From positions 342,596 through 406,595 of the forward strand of contig NZ_JAFCJT010000003.1 in assembly GCF_018130785.1 (NCBI RefSeq): 64,000 nt of DNA. The letters run 5' to 3'. The DNA comes from Bradyrhizobium liaoningense. Its GTDB lineage: Bacteria > Pseudomonadota > Alphaproteobacteria > Rhizobiales > Xanthobacteraceae. A program made the position numbers and the translations under genes. This document shows, piece after piece, positions 1 through 9,101 of the stretch (its first letter is position 1; each line of letters starts with the position of its first letter). The notes below the pieces were generated by a model. The model had not been told where the DNA came from. It saw only the letters and a program-made list of their open reading frames with translations, and searched no databases.

Positions 1-744
1 GAGAACCAGATCGACCGTGATCGGATTCTCGCGGATGACGCGCTTCGACGTGACTTCAAGGCCTGGCTGCTTGCGCCGGACAATCTTCGTGAGTTCGATC
101 GTGGCACGGTGCTGATCCCCGAGAAGTTTCTGGCGAAGGCCGCGGTGGTGTTGACGCCTGCCGGCCTCGATGCCTCCGCATTGCAGCCGGAGTTCGGCAT
201 GATGCAAGGGGAAGGAAAAGGGGAGGGCAAGGACAATCCCGTCTTCACCGACAACGACGTTGTCGGCGCGTTGAAGCAGGCGGCCGCGCGCGGGGACATG
301 CAGAACATCCGTTCGGTCGCGGGCTTCCAGCGCCGCCTCAACGACGTCACCTGCGCCGGCTGCCACCAGACCCGCGGCATCGGCGGCTTCCATTTCCCCG
401 GCGTCGACTGGCTCGCGGACAAGCCGTCTAATTCCACCATCGTGCCGGCTTCGCCGCATTTCTTCGGTGACCAGCTCCGACGCCGCGACATCCTGACCGC
501 ATTCGCCGCGGGCAAACGCCCTGATTTCTCACGCGGATTTGCCAGCCGACCGCAGACCCGCGGCAGCGGGGAGCTGGCCGGTACCGAATATCAGGATGGC
601 TGGGGTGCCCATTGTTCCCTGCAAAATGCGGGATCGGGAGCGCCGGACAGGAGTTTTACGTCATGGAGCTGTGCTAAAGGTCTCACCTGTCAGGCTGCCG
701 CGGCATCGAGCCGCATCGGCATGTGCTTCATCAAGACGCGCTAG
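1..744 (+). CDS. C-terminal part of a c-type-heme protein (5' end outside window)
   Basis: The reading frame is open from the first base and stops at 742-744, so this is the end of a longer gene; the GTG at 109 is probably internal. One heme c motif, CAGCH followed by QT, lies near the middle (about positions 352-366). Four further cysteines lie in the last 50 residues and may form disulfides, which suits an exported protein. I do not recognise the family. The CxxCH points to covalent heme and a redox or peroxidase-like role, but one motif in a partial sequence cannot settle it. Downstream genes are unrelated. Confidence 0.6.
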   Translation, partial: ENQIDRDRILADDALRRDFKAWLLAPDNLREFDRGTVLIPEKFLAKAAVVLTPAGLDASALQPEFGMMQGEGKGEGKDNPVFTDNDVVGALKQAAARGDMQNIRSVAGFQRRLNDVTCAGCHQTRGIGGFHFPGVDWLADKPSNSTIVPASPHFFGDQLRRRDILTAFAAGKRPDFSRGFASRPQTRGSGELAGTEYQDGWGAHCSLQNAGSGAPDRSFTSWSCAKGLTCQAAAASSRIGMCFIKTR

Positions 745-818
745 CGCATGATCCGGAAAAGTGTGTAGCGGTTTTTCGATAAGATCATGCGCAAGAAACC
801 GACCGATTTGGATCACCC

Positions 819-983
819 ATGACGGACTCGAGCGAAGCCAACAAAGAGCGCAATCGCGAGATCGCGCGCAATGAGGAAGCCAAGCAGGTCACCGGCAGCA
901 TCCGCGTCAGCACCTGGGCGGTCGCGGTGGTCGTCATCGTCGGCGGGATTTTGTTCACTCTAGGCTGGCTGGCGCTGAGGTAG
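819..983 (+). CDS. small single-pass membrane protein, 54 aa
   Basis: The 54-residue product starts MTDSSEANKERNREIA and ends GWLALR. The first ~28 residues are charged and polar; residues ~30-52 form one hydrophobic segment (WAVAVVVIVGGILFTLGWLA). The likely topology is a cytoplasmic N terminus with one C-terminal membrane helix. The start is the first ATG in frame after a stop. The reverse strand of this stretch also stays open but reads into the neighbouring palindrome, so I take it as a shadow. Function unknown. Confidence 0.6.
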   Translation: MTDSSEANKERNREIARNEEAKQVTGSIRVSTWAVAVVVIVGGILFTLGWLALR

Positions 984-996
984 TCGCACTCTCTTT

Positions 997-1082
997 CGTC
1001 ATGCCAGGGCTTGTCCCGGGCATCCACGTTCTCGTCTCCGCGCTCAAGATCGTGGATGGCCGGGACAAGCCCGGCCATGACG
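997..1082. repeat. interspersed palindromic repeat, family A
   Basis: Two 32-base arms (997-1028 and 1051-1082) are near-perfect reverse complements around a 22-base centre. The right arm recurs exactly, in reverse complement, at 49390-49421, so this is an interspersed family and not a gene-specific terminator. It sits between the small membrane protein and the convergent GST gene and could also end transcription. Confidence 0.75.
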
Positions 1083-1108
1083 GCGCTGAGAATTCGGTGC
1101 GTGCGCCC

Positions 1109-1756
1109 TCACGTCGCGTAATTCGTCATCCGCTTGCCGGGCAAGAGCTCGTAGGCCGGCTTCCAGCCGGGCAGTGCGGCCATGCGCCCGAGCCAGGCGT
1201 GGATCGCGGGATGGCTCGTGGCGAAATCAAAGCCGTGCTCGTCGCTCGGATAGTGCAGATAGGCCATCATCGAGATATCGGCGACCGTTGGCCTCGTGCT
1301 GATCGCGAAGGCGTTGTGCCGGAGATGCCCGTCGAGAATGCCGAGAAAGTCCTCGAGCCGCCGGCGAAAATGCTTCAGCACCTGCGGGTCGTTCTTCTCG
1401 GTGAACGCCCGCATGAAGCGATAGGTTGCCATGTAGCCGGTGAGCTTGTGGTTGTCCCAGAACAGCCAGCGCAGCAGCTCGAATTTTTCGTCCTCCGTTT
1501 CGGCGCCGAAACGGCCGTACTGCTCGGCAAGCTTGAGCAGGAGGGGCGCCGTCTGCGTCATCTTCACGCCGTCGACCTCGAGCACGGGAATCTCGCCCAT
1601 CTCGTTCACGGCCTTGCGCCACTCCGCCGTGCGCGTGACGCCGCCGCCGAAATCGGTCCACACCGGCTCGAACCTCTCGCCGCAGAGCGTGAGCATCAGC
1701 GCCAGCTTGTAGCTGTTGCCGGACTCCGGGAAGTAGTGCAAGCGGTAGCTGGGCAT
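1109..1756 (-). CDS. glutathione S-transferase family protein
   Basis: 215 residues, the usual GST length. The N-terminal thioredoxin-like half begins MPSYRLHYFPESGNSYK and contains the cis-Pro segment GEIPVLEVDG (about residues 54-63), followed by the glutathione-binding TQTAPLLLKLAE region. The C-terminal all-helical half carries TVADISMMAYL, the conserved N-capping/hydrophobic staple region with its Asp. It likely conjugates glutathione to electrophiles in the cytoplasm; the substrate cannot be read from sequence. The gene stands alone between two palindromic repeats, convergent with the small gene upstream. Confidence 0.88.
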   Translation of the reverse strand: MPSYRLHYFPESGNSYKLALMLTLCGERFEPVWTDFGGGVTRTAEWRKAVNEMGEIPVLEVDGVKMTQTAPLLLKLAEQYGRFGAETEDEKFELLRWLFWDNHKLTGYMATYRFMRAFTEKNDPQVLKHFRRRLEDFLGILDGHLRHNAFAISTRPTVADISMMAYLHYPSDEHGFDFATSHPAIHAWLGRMAALPGWKPAYELLPGKRMTNYAT

Positions 1757-1810
1757 GGGACCTCACGGCGCGGGAGCTTTGCCGGTGATTATACCGGGAT
1801 GCTTCCACGC

Positions 1811-1891
1811 CGTCATTGCGAGCGCAGCGAAACAATCCAGCAATGCATCCGCGGTGGGATTCTGGATTGCTTCGCTGCGCTCGCAATGACG
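1811..1891. repeat. interspersed palindromic repeat, family B
   Basis: Arms of about 30 bases beginning CGTCATTGCGAGCG and ending CGCTCGCAATGACG flank a short variable centre. The same arms recur at 27828-27907 and 32266-32353, so this is a multi-copy intergenic family with the potential for a long hairpin in RNA. Confidence 0.8.
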
Positions 1892-1913
1892 AGGTTGCGA
1901 GGACGTGCCAACC

Positions 1914-3119
1914 CTAGCCAACAGCGCCCGAACCTCGCAGCTGCTTGATCGCCTTCTCGTCGTATCCCGCCCCGCGCAAAATCTCGTCACTGTGCTCGCC
2001 GACGGCCGGCGGCTTGCGCGGCTGCACCTTCTTGGCGCCGTCGATCCAGATCGGGCTCGAGATGGTGAGCATGGTGTCGTTCTCGAACGGCACCAGCACC
2101 TCGTTGTCGAGCATCTGCTTGTCGTTCGGGATGTCGTCCAAAATGCCGACGATGCCGAACACGAGGCCGTTGCCGTCGAGGATCTTGCGCCATTCGGCGA
2201 GATCCTTGGTCGCGAAGGTCTCGTCGAAGATCTTGATCAGCTCGACCGAGCGGGCGTGGCGGTCGGGTTTGGTGGCAAAGCGCGGATCGGTGATGAGGTC
2301 TTCGCGTCCCAGGCACTTGGCCAGCGTCGGAAACTGCTTCTCCTCGCTCAGCAGCGACAGGATCAGCCAGCGGCCGTCCTTGCACTGGTAGTGGTTGGCG
2401 ACGGCATTGAGCGCGCGCTCGCGCGGGCGTCTCTCAGCGAACTTGGCGCCGCAGAGCTTGGCCTGCGCCAGCACGCTTGCCGCCCACACCCCATTCGCCA
2501 TCAGGTTGGAGGCGACATGCGAGCCCTTGCCAGTCTTCTCGCGCTGATACAGCGCGGTGACGATCGCGCCATAGAACGCCATGGCGCAGGGATGGTCGCC
2601 CATGCCGGCGACCGAGCGGGCCGGCGTCGTGTGGGTGTCGGCGCGGACGAGGTCCATCAGGCCTGAGCGCGCCCAATAGGCGTTGCTGTCGAAGCCGGGC
2701 TTGTTGGCCTCTTCGCCCTTTTCGCCATAGCCGGTGAACGAGGCGTAGATCAGCCGGTCGTTGAGATGGGCGAGATGGTCATAGGTGATGCCGAGCTTGG
2801 CGCGCACCGGCGGCGGCATGTTGGTGATGAAGACATCGGCCTCTTCGACCAGCTTGTAGAGCACGGCCTGCGCCTCCGGCTTGGAGAGGTCGAGCGCGAT
2901 GCTCTTCTTGTTGCGGGCCTCCAGCAGCCAGGCGAAATTGTGCTCGCTGGTCGGATAGCCCGGAATGTTGGGCAGATTGCGGTAGGGGTCGCCGGCGCCG
3001 GGCGGCTCGATCTTGATGACGTCGGCGCCGAAATCCGACAGCACGGTCGCGGCCGCGGGCGCTGCGATGAAGCTCGCGCAATCCAGAACCTTGAGCCCTG
3101 CAAAAATGCCCTTTTCCAT
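1914..3119 (-). CDS. CaiB/BaiF (family III) CoA-transferase
   Basis: Starting at the ATG at 3119 (MEKGIFAGLKVLDCAS) the protein has 401 residues. The frame is open for 77 more codons upstream, but those codons run into a palindromic repeat and are probably not translated. The family signature is clear: the N-terminal Rossmann-like half ends in FGADVIKIEPPGAGDPYR, and GYGEKGEEANKPGFDSNAY matches the region just before and around the catalytic Asp (PGFD). Family III enzymes move CoA between carboxylic acids through an aspartyl-CoA thioester. Its acid substrates are unknown. It is monocistronic, with putA downstream on the same strand and a repeat between them. Confidence 0.87.
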   Translation of the reverse strand: MEKGIFAGLKVLDCASFIAAPAAATVLSDFGADVIKIEPPGAGDPYRNLPNIPGYPTSEHNFAWLLEARNKKSIALDLSKPEAQAVLYKLVEEADVFITNMPPPVRAKLGITYDHLAHLNDRLIYASFTGYGEKGEEANKPGFDSNAYWARSGLMDLVRADTHTTPARSVAGMGDHPCAMAFYGAIVTALYQREKTGKGSHVASNLMANGVWAASVLAQAKLCGAKFAERRPRERALNAVANHYQCKDGRWLILSLLSEEKQFPTLAKCLGREDLITDPRFATKPDRHARSVELIKIFDETFATKDLAEWRKILDGNGLVFGIVGILDDIPNDKQMLDNEVLVPFENDTMLTISSPIWIDGAKKVQPRKPPAVGEHSDEILRGAGYDEKAIKQLRGSGAVG

Positions 3120-3247
3120 CGCGGCGTTGCTCCCTCGCTCTTGTTGTTTCCCGCGCGCTGGAATTGGCGCCGGCCAAGTCATGGCAGCATTAGACCGATG
3201 TTTCGCCGGGATGCAACGGCGCCAGGCGCAGGGCTCATTGCTGTGAT

Positions 3248-3377
3248 CCGTCACCCTGAGGTGGCCGCAAAGCGGCCCTCGAAGGGCGACGGCCTGGCTG
3301 CATCCGGGCGGCCGTTCATCCTTCGAGGCTCCCGGCGCGATGCTTGGCATCGCGCCACTCGCACCTCAGGATGATGG
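3248..3377. repeat. interspersed palindromic repeat, family C
   Basis: The ends CCGTCACCCTGAGGTG (3248) and CACCTCAGGATGATGG (to 3377) are reverse complements with two mismatches. The inside holds further nested inverted stretches around AAGCGGCC/GGCCGTTC and GGCATCGCGCC. It fills most of the gap between the CoA-transferase start and the end of putA. Confidence 0.75.
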
Positions 3378-3424
3378 AACTGATATCGCGCATTGTCGTG
3401 AGGACGCGAATCCGGAAGCGGAGC

Positions 3425-6424
3425 TCACTCCTCCCCCGCAAGCAGGGCTGCATTACCACCGGCAGCGGCGGTGTTGATCGTCACCGTCTGCTCGGTCGCA
3501 AAGCGCGCGAGGTAATGCGGGCCGCCCGCTTTCGGGCCGGTTCCGGACAGACCGTTGCCGCCGAACGGCTGCACGCCGACCACGGCGCCGATCATGTTGC
3601 GGTTGACGTAGATGTTGCCGACCTGCACGCGGTCGATGATCGCCTCGATGGTGTCGTCGATGCGGGAATGAACGCCGAGCGTGAGCCCGTAGCCGCTGCG
3701 CTCGATCGCTTGCAGGACGCGATCGAGGTTTTCCGCGCGATAGCGCACGACATGCAGGATCGGGCCGAATACCTCCTCGGTGAGCTGGCCGGCGTCCTTG
3801 AGCTCGAAAATGTGCGGGGCGACGAAGCAGCCGTCGGGCACGGTGCCGGCAAAGTGCAGCCGCGCCTCCGACTTCATCCGCGCGATATGTGCATCGAGGC
3901 GCTGCTTGGCTTCAACGTCGATCACCGGCCCGACATGGGTTGCGACATCTGCGGGGTCGCCGATTCCAAGTTCACCTGCGGCGCCTGCGATCATCTCGAT
4001 CATGCGATCGGCGACGTCCTCCTGCACGAACAGCAGCCGCAGCGCCGAGCAGCGCTGGCCGGCCGAACGGAAGGCAGAGGTCACGACGTCGTCGGCGACC
4101 TGCTCAGGCAGCGCGGTCGCATCCGCGATCATGGCGTTAATGCCGCCGGTCTCCGCGATCAGCGGCACGATCGGCCCGTCCTTGGCGGCGAGCGTCCGGT
4201 TGATCAGGCGCGCGACCTCGGTCGAGCCGGTGAAGACGACGCCCGCGACGTCGGCATGCGCGGTCAGCACGGCGCCGATGCGGCCATCGCCGGTGACGAG
4301 ATGCAGCGCGCTCTTGGGAATGCCGGCCTCGTGCAGCAGGGTGACGGCCTCACGCGCGATGCGCGGCGTCTGCTCGGCGGGTTTTGCCACCACGCTGTTG
4401 CCTGCCATCAGTGCCGCCGTGACCTGGCCGAGGAAGATCGCCAGCGGGAAATTCCAGGGCGAGATCGCGACGAAGACGCCGCGACCGCGCATGGCGAGCG
4501 CGTTGCTCTCGCCGGTCGGGCCCGGCATGGCGGCATCAACGCCGAACAGCTTTCGGCCCTGTGCGGCATAGTAGCGGCAGAAGTCTGCGGCCTCGCGCAG
4601 CTCCGACAGCGCATCATCCAGCGTCTTGCCGCCCTCGGCTTGCAGCAGCGCGATGAAATGGGCGCCTCGGCTTTCCAACAGATGCGCGGCCTGCTCCAGT
4701 GCGGCCGCGCGCGTGGCCGCCGGCGTTCGGCTCCATGCGGCAAAACCGGCGCGCGCTGCAGTCACCGCCGCATTGGCTTGATCCGCCGTCGCATCCGCGA
4801 TCGGCCTGAGGTCGGCTGCCTCGGCCTTCACGTCTGCCAGCAGCCGGTCGAGCGCCGCGCGCGCGCCGAATTCGACGCCGCGCGAATTGCGCCGCTCCGG
4901 CGCGAAGAGATCGCCCGGCAACGGGATTTTGGGATGGGCCGCCGCTTGCGGCCGGACAATGGCATCTGCCGGACGCTGCAACAGCGCCACAACCGGCACA
5001 CGATAGTCGGCCGCCTGCGCCACGAACGACGAGTTGGCGCCGTTCTCCAGCAGCCGCCGCACCAGATAGGCGAGCAGGTCGCGGTGGCTGCCGACCGGGG
5101 CATAGGTACGATAAGCGATGTCGGGGTGATCCTTGGCGAGCTGCTCGTAAAGCGCTTCGCCCATGCCGTGCAGGCGCTGGAATTCGAATCCGCCGCCATC
5201 TTGCGCAAGCTCCAGCACGGTTGCGACCGTCAGCGCGTTGTGGGTGGCGAATTGCGGAAAGATGCGCGGCCGCAAGCCGAGCAGTTTTGACGCGCAGGCG
5301 ACGTAGTTCAGATCCGTCATCGCCTTGCGCGTGAACACGGGATAGCCGTCCAGCCCGCGCTCCTGCGCGCGCTTGATCTCGGTGTCCCAATAGGCGCCCT
5401 TGACCAGCCGCACCATCAGCTTGCGGTCATGCGCGCGGGCGAGCGCGTCGACATAGTCGATCACGGCGCTGGCGCGCTTCTGATAGGCCTGGATCGCCAG
5501 CCCAAAGCCGTCCCAGCCGCTGAGCGAAGGATCGGCGAGCGTTGCCGCGATCACGTCGAGCGACAGCTCCAGCCGGTCGGCTTCCTCGGCATCGACGGTG
5601 AAGTTCAGATCATGGGCCTTGGCGCGCTGCGCCAGGTCGAGCAGTTGCGGCACCAGCTCGCGCATCACACGGTTGCGGCTGATCGCCTCGAAACGCGGAT
5701 GCAGCGCCGAGAGCTTGACGGAGATGCCGGGACGGTCGGGCAGGGGATGGCTGCCCGCAGCCTTGCCGATGGTCTCGATCGCACTGGCATAGGCGTCGAA
5801 ATAGCGCCTGGCGTCCGCCGCCGTGCGCGCGCCTTCGCCGAGCATGTCGAAGGAGTAGCGCGTCTTTTGGCTGGAGCGGGGCTTACCCCGCTCCAGCGCC
5901 TGCTCAATGGTCTCCCCTAACACGAAATGATTGCCCATCAGCCGCATCGCCTGGCGCGTGGCGGTGCGCACCGCCGGCGCGCCCAGCCGCTTCACCAGCC
6001 GGCCGATGGTGCCGTCGGGCGTCTCGCCGGGCTGGATCACCCGTGCCGAGAGGCCGAGCGCCCAGGCCGACGCGTTGACCAGAAAGGCCGTCGACTTGGT
6101 CTCGTGGTGGATGAAGTCGCCCTCGCCGAGCTTGTCCTCGATGAACTGGTCCGCGGTGCGCGCATCGGGCACGCGGAGCAGCGCCTCGGCCAGTACCATC
6201 AGGGCGAGCCCCTCCTTGGTCGAGAGCGCGAACTCACGCAGCATGTCCTCGACACCGCCAAGCCGGTCGTCGCGCTTGCGGATCGCCTCGATCAGCCGCG
6301 TCGCGGTGCGGTCGATCCGCGCCTCCTGCGGCGGACTGAGATGCGAAGCCGGTAAGAGCCGCGTGGCAATCTCGGCGTCATCGGGCGCGTAGGGGGCGGA
6401 AAAGGAAGGCGGGATGTTCGGCAT
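3425..6424 (-). CDS. putA: bifunctional proline dehydrogenase / L-glutamate-gamma-semialdehyde dehydrogenase PutA
   Basis: PutA oxidises proline to glutamate: an FAD-linked proline dehydrogenase barrel is followed by an NAD-linked P5C dehydrogenase. The barrel half shows SFDMLGEGARTAADA and GISVKLSALHPRF. The aldehyde dehydrogenase half shows KPAEQTP, VFTGSTEVA, ETGGINAMI and the catalytic Cys near residue 792 in SAGQRCSALR. At 999 residues it is a short PutA: it starts directly with the arm and lacks the ribbon-helix-helix DNA-binding domain of enteric PutA. The start at 6424 is chosen because AGGAC lies just upstream; an ATG 13 codons earlier is less likely. The divergent Lrp-type gene next door is the expected regulator. 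It is probably membrane-associated when proline is present. Confidence 0.96.
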   Translation of the reverse strand: MPNIPPSFSAPYAPDDAEIATRLLPASHLSPPQEARIDRTATRLIEAIRKRDDRLGGVEDMLREFALSTKEGLALMVLAEALLRVPDARTADQFIEDKLGEGDFIHHETKSTAFLVNASAWALGLSARVIQPGETPDGTIGRLVKRLGAPAVRTATRQAMRLMGNHFVLGETIEQALERGKPRSSQKTRYSFDMLGEGARTAADARRYFDAYASAIETIGKAAGSHPLPDRPGISVKLSALHPRFEAISRNRVMRELVPQLLDLAQRAKAHDLNFTVDAEEADRLELSLDVIAATLADPSLSGWDGFGLAIQAYQKRASAVIDYVDALARAHDRKLMVRLVKGAYWDTEIKRAQERGLDGYPVFTRKAMTDLNYVACASKLLGLRPRIFPQFATHNALTVATVLELAQDGGGFEFQRLHGMGEALYEQLAKDHPDIAYRTYAPVGSHRDLLAYLVRRLLENGANSSFVAQAADYRVPVVALLQRPADAIVRPQAAAHPKIPLPGDLFAPERRNSRGVEFGARAALDRLLADVKAEAADLRPIADATADQANAAVTAARAGFAAWSRTPAATRAAALEQAAHLLESRGAHFIALLQAEGGKTLDDALSELREAADFCRYYAAQGRKLFGVDAAMPGPTGESNALAMRGRGVFVAISPWNFPLAIFLGQVTAALMAGNSVVAKPAEQTPRIAREAVTLLHEAGIPKSALHLVTGDGRIGAVLTAHADVAGVVFTGSTEVARLINRTLAAKDGPIVPLIAETGGINAMIADATALPEQVADDVVTSAFRSAGQRCSALRLLFVQEDVADRMIEMIAGAAGELGIGDPADVATHVGPVIDVEAKQRLDAHIARMKSEARLHFAGTVPDGCFVAPHIFELKDAGQLTEEVFGPILHVVRYRAENLDRVLQAIERSGYGLTLGVHSRIDDTIEAIIDRVQVGNIYVNRNMIGAVVGVQPFGGNGLSGTGPKAGGPHYLARFATEQTVTINTAAAGGNAALLAGEE

Positions 6425-6503
6425 GGCGTGTCCTGTCGTTGAAGCCCAGGATAAGGCCCGCATTACCGTAGTTCGATAGACAAGTTAGCCATTTTGCCTT
6501 AGA

Positions 6504-6518
6504 AAATGAAGATCATTT
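6504..6518. promoter_or_regulatory. candidate PutR operator
   Basis: A 15-base palindrome, AAATGA-AGA-TCATTT, lies in the A/T-rich part of the 114-base gap between the divergent putA and putR starts, 20 bases before the putR ATG. Its size, symmetry and place suit an Lrp/AsnC-type regulator controlling putA and itself. Confidence 0.45.
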
Positions 6519-6538
6519 ACATATAACCCGCAAGAAAT

Positions 6539-7000
6539 ATGGAACTCGATCGAATCGACCGGAAAATCCTCGCGGTTCTGCAGCAGGATGGGCGCATAGC
6601 CAATGTCGAGCTCGCCGAACGCATCGGGCTCTCGCCGACCTCGATCGGCGAGCGGCTGAAGCGGTTGCAGCGTGAGGGCTTCGTCGAGGGGTATGGGGCG
6701 CGGCTCAATCCGCACCGGCTCGGCCTCGGGCTCCTGGTGTTCGTCGAGGTGCTGCTCGACAAGACCACGCCGGACAATTTCGAGCGCTTTGCACGCGCGG
6801 TGAAACTCGCGCCCGAGGTGCTGGAGTGTCACATGGTTGCAGGCGGCTTCGACTATCTTGTGAAGGCGCGGCTTGCGGACATGACCGCTTATCGACGCTT
6901 CCTCGGCGAGACCCTGCTGTCGATGCCGGGCGTGCGCGAGACGCGAACCTATGCGGTGATGGAAGAGATCAAGCGCGACGCACCGTTGCCGGTGGAATAA
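6539..7000 (+). CDS. putR: Lrp/AsnC-type proline-responsive regulator PutR
   Basis: 153 residues, standard for Lrp/AsnC. The N-terminal winged helix (MELDRIDRKILAVLQQDGRI, recognition region SPTSIGERLKRLQREG, residues ~1-60) is followed by a RAM ligand/oligomerisation domain (residues ~65-145, including MVAGGFDYLVKARLADM). Its divergent position against putA matches rhizobial PutR, which activates putA when proline is available. The N terminus is well placed at the ATG in 6539. The name PutR rests on context plus family; the Lrp assignment itself is firm. Confidence 0.9.
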   Translation: MELDRIDRKILAVLQQDGRIANVELAERIGLSPTSIGERLKRLQREGFVEGYGARLNPHRLGLGLLVFVEVLLDKTTPDNFERFARAVKLAPEVLECHMVAGGFDYLVKARLADMTAYRRFLGETLLSMPGVRETRTYAVMEEIKRDAPLPVE

Positions 7001-7132
7001 AGAAATGCCGTCGCGATTGCCATTGCTGTGGCGTTGAACAAGCGGCCTTCAAAGGCAAAACAGCTATCCTCGTGCAATCGCAACGCCTGTCGTCGAATGC
7101 ACCGGCCGTCTTCTAAAATTTTTTTGGCCCGG

Positions 7133-7152
7133 CTCCCGGATCAATCCGGGAG
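7133..7152. terminator. hairpin downstream of the cold-shock gene
   Basis: A perfect 9-bp stem with a 2-base loop (CTCCCGGAT-CA-ATCCGGGAG) lies 20 bases past the cold-shock gene stop. On the minus strand it is followed by GCCGGGCC and an A-run rather than a T-run, so it is a transcript-end hairpin but not a textbook intrinsic terminator. Confidence 0.4.
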
Positions 7153-7171
7153 GCAGCAATGGCTGCCGGGC

Positions 7172-7372
7172 TTATACTTTGAGGTTCTCTGCGGAGGTCT
7201 TGCCCCGGTTTGCGATCTCTTCGTATTCCACCGTCTGTCCTTCGTTCAGGGACGACAGACCGGCTTTCTGCACTGCCGAGATATGCACGAACACATCCTT
7301 GCCGCCCGACGCAGGCTGGATAAATCCATAACCCTTCGTCGGGTTGAACCACTTGACCGTACCTTTAGCCAT
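7172..7372 (-). CDS. CspA-family cold-shock protein
   Basis: 66 residues forming one OB-fold cold-shock domain. RNP1 is KGYGFIQP (residues ~13-20) and RNP2 is DVFVHISAV (~25-33), both intact with their aromatic residues. The start [10 protein letters not shown] at 7372 is the family's usual start; an upstream in-frame ATG would add 18 unrelated residues. It binds single-stranded RNA/DNA and acts as an RNA chaperone. It is monocistronic, with about 200 bases to the next gene on its upstream side. Which Csp paralogue it is cannot be decided here. Confidence 0.94.
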   Translation of the reverse strand: MAKGTVKWFNPTKGYGFIQPASGGKDVFVHISAVQKAGLSSLNEGQTVEYEEIANRGKTSAENLKV

Positions 7373-7580
7373 CACGTCTTCTCCGCGGGTCTTCCTCCGA
7401 GATCTCGAACCGCCAGTCCCCGCCAACCGGCCGGTTCGGTCCTAACAGGATACGCGGAATGTGGCCGGCTTGGTAGCTCAAACCATATCGGCATTTCGCA
7501 GGATTCCGCTCAACTTCGTGGCGTTTTTGCCGGTTTTGCCCGTTTCGCGGTCAATTGATCGGCACGCCGCGCGCCATCCG

Positions 7581-7889
7581 TCAATAAGTCGCGGCCAGAT
7601 AATCGACGATCTTGCCGACATCGGTATCGTCGATCGGGGCGCCATAGACCTTGATCATCTTGGTCACTTCGGCCTGCCAAAAGCCCTTCTTGTCCTTCAT
7701 CGGCGGCTGCGTGTTGACGTAATCGGCCGAGTGGCATGCGCTGCAATTGCCCTGCACGACCTCGAGATTGGGGCCTGGCTTGAAGGCGGCGACCTCGTCG
7801 GGCGTCTTGTAGTTGAGCGGCGCTGCAAGCGCCGAACCGACCATTGCGGCGACGGCGAGTGAGACGGCGAGGAGAACGGTGCGCTGCAT
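7581..7889 (-). CDS. sorB: sulfite dehydrogenase cytochrome c subunit SorB
   Basis: 102 residues with a Sec signal peptide (MQRTVLLAVSLAVAAMVG, cleavage near ALA-AP) and one heme c site, CSACH at residues 49-53. A distal Met ligand may be provided by the later PPMKD or KMIKVYG stretch. The first ATG at 7895 overlaps the GGGAG ribosome site; the ATG at 7889 has proper spacing and is preferred. It lies 12 bases downstream of the molybdenum subunit gene on the same strand, the SorAB arrangement. It accepts electrons from SorA in the periplasm. Confidence 0.88.
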   Translation of the reverse strand: MQRTVLLAVSLAVAAMVGSALAAPLNYKTPDEVAAFKPGPNLEVVQGNCSACHSADYVNTQPPMKDKKGFWQAEVTKMIKVYGAPIDDTDVGKIVDYLAATY

Positions 7890-7901
7890 GATCATTCTCC
7901 C

Positions 7902-9101
7902 TCAGGCCACGGTCACGCGGACGGTTTCGACGACGTTGCGTAGATAACCCGCCGGGTTCCAGCGTGGCGCATCCGGCTGGGTCTCGCCGCCATTGCCGGT
8001 GGCGCGCACCTTGAGCTCGTGGGCGCCCGCCGCGAGCTTCACCGGCAGCTTCCATTCACGGAATGAGTATTTGCCGAGATCCTTGCCGAGCTTGGCGCTG
8101 GCCCAGGTCTTGCCGCCGTCGGTGGAAACCTGGACGTCCTTGATGCCCTTGCCGCCGTCGAAGGCGATGCCGCGCAGCGTCGTGCCGCCGGCCTTCAGCT
8201 TGGCGCCGTCGGGAACGCTGGTGATGAAGGAACGGATGGTGAAGCGGTTGATCGGGATCGTCGCCTTCGGCGCGGTGCCCGGCTCGACCGCATTGTTCGG
8301 CGTGTCCGGAATGCGATAGGCCGACTTCATCCAGAAGCCGTCATAGACATTGTCGATGACGGTGATCTCGTTGAGGTGCTTGACCCAGTAGGTGCCGTAA
8401 TAGCCGGGCACGATCAGGCGCAGCGGGAAGCCGTTGAGGAACGGCAAATCCTCGCCGTTCATGCCATAGGCCAGCATCACCTCGCCGTCGGTGGCATGAT
8501 CGAGATCGAGCGCCTTGACGAAATCCGGCGTCTTGTCGCTGACGGGGCCGTCCATGCCGTTGAAGGTGACCTGCTTGGCGCCGCTCTGCACGCCCGCCAT
8601 CTCCAGCACGGCCTTCAGCGGCACGCCGCGCCAGCGCGCATTGCCCATCGCCCCATTGGCGAGCTGGCCACCGGCGACACGCGGCTCGGAGAAGCCGCGG
8701 CTGTTGCCGGAGCACTGGTTGACGGCGACGATCTCGGTCGCCTTCATTTTCCTGATGTCCTTGAGCGACAGCTTGAGCGGCTTGTCGACCTTGCCCTTGA
8801 CCTCGAGCGTGAACTTGTCGGGATCGAGATTGTAGGGCAGGTCCGAGAGGTGGTAGCGCACGAAGAACGCGTTATTCGGCGTGATCGGGCCGTCGTTGAA
8901 CACCGCGAACGGCGTCTCGAGCTGCGGCGGCCGGCTGGTCAGTCCGATCATCGGCCGCTTCTGCGGATACTTTACCAGCGGCCGTTCGCCATTGGCGAAG
9001 GGCAGGGTGACGGTGTCGAGCGCCAGCGCCCTGGTGGAATTCAGTGTGGCCGCAAGAGCGGCAAGCCCCGCTCCCTTGAGCAGGTCGCGTCGATCGAACA
9101 T
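7902..9101 (-). CDS. sorA: sulfite dehydrogenase molybdopterin subunit SorA
   Basis: 399 residues. A twin-arginine signal (FDRRDLLKGAGLAALAAT) directs export in folded form. The sulfite-oxidase fold follows, with the cysteine that binds molybdenum at residue 130 in NQCSGNSRG. A C-terminal Mo-co dimerisation domain (residues ~290-395) contains VQVSTDGGKTWASA. It oxidises sulfite to sulfate and passes electrons to the adjacent SorB cytochrome. The gene pair is co-directional with the cyclase gene upstream, 221 bases away, which leaves room for its own promoter. Confidence 0.93.
   Translation of the reverse strand: MFDRRDLLKGAGLAALAATLNSTRALALDTVTLPFANGERPLVKYPQKRPMIGLTSRPPQLETPFAVFNDGPITPNNAFFVRYHLSDLPYNLDPDKFTLEVKGKVDKPLKLSLKDIRKMKATEIVAVNQCSGNSRGFSEPRVAGGQLANGAMGNARWRGVPLKAVLEMAGVQSGAKQVTFNGMDGPVSDKTPDFVKALDLDHATDGEVMLAYGMNGEDLPFLNGFPLRLIVPGYYGTYWVKHLNEITVIDNVYDGFWMKSAYRIPDTPNNAVEPGTAPKATIPINRFTIRSFITSVPDGAKLKAGGTTLRGIAFDGGKGIKDVQVSTDGGKTWASAKLGKDLGKYSFREWKLPVKLAAGAHELKVRATGNGGETQPDAPRWNPAGYLRNVVETVRVTVA

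Noticed and set aside
785..1078. Minus-strand 97-codon frame
   Set aside because: It starts in the family A palindrome and overlaps the 54-aa membrane-protein gene, which has better features.
1001..1948. Plus-strand open frame over the GST gene
   Set aside because: It begins and ends in palindromic repeats and lies antisense to a well-supported GST.
3344..5290. Long plus-strand open frame opposite putA
   Set aside because: It is antisense to a clear PutA; the composition (Arg-, His- and Ala-rich, low-complexity) is the usual high-GC shadow.
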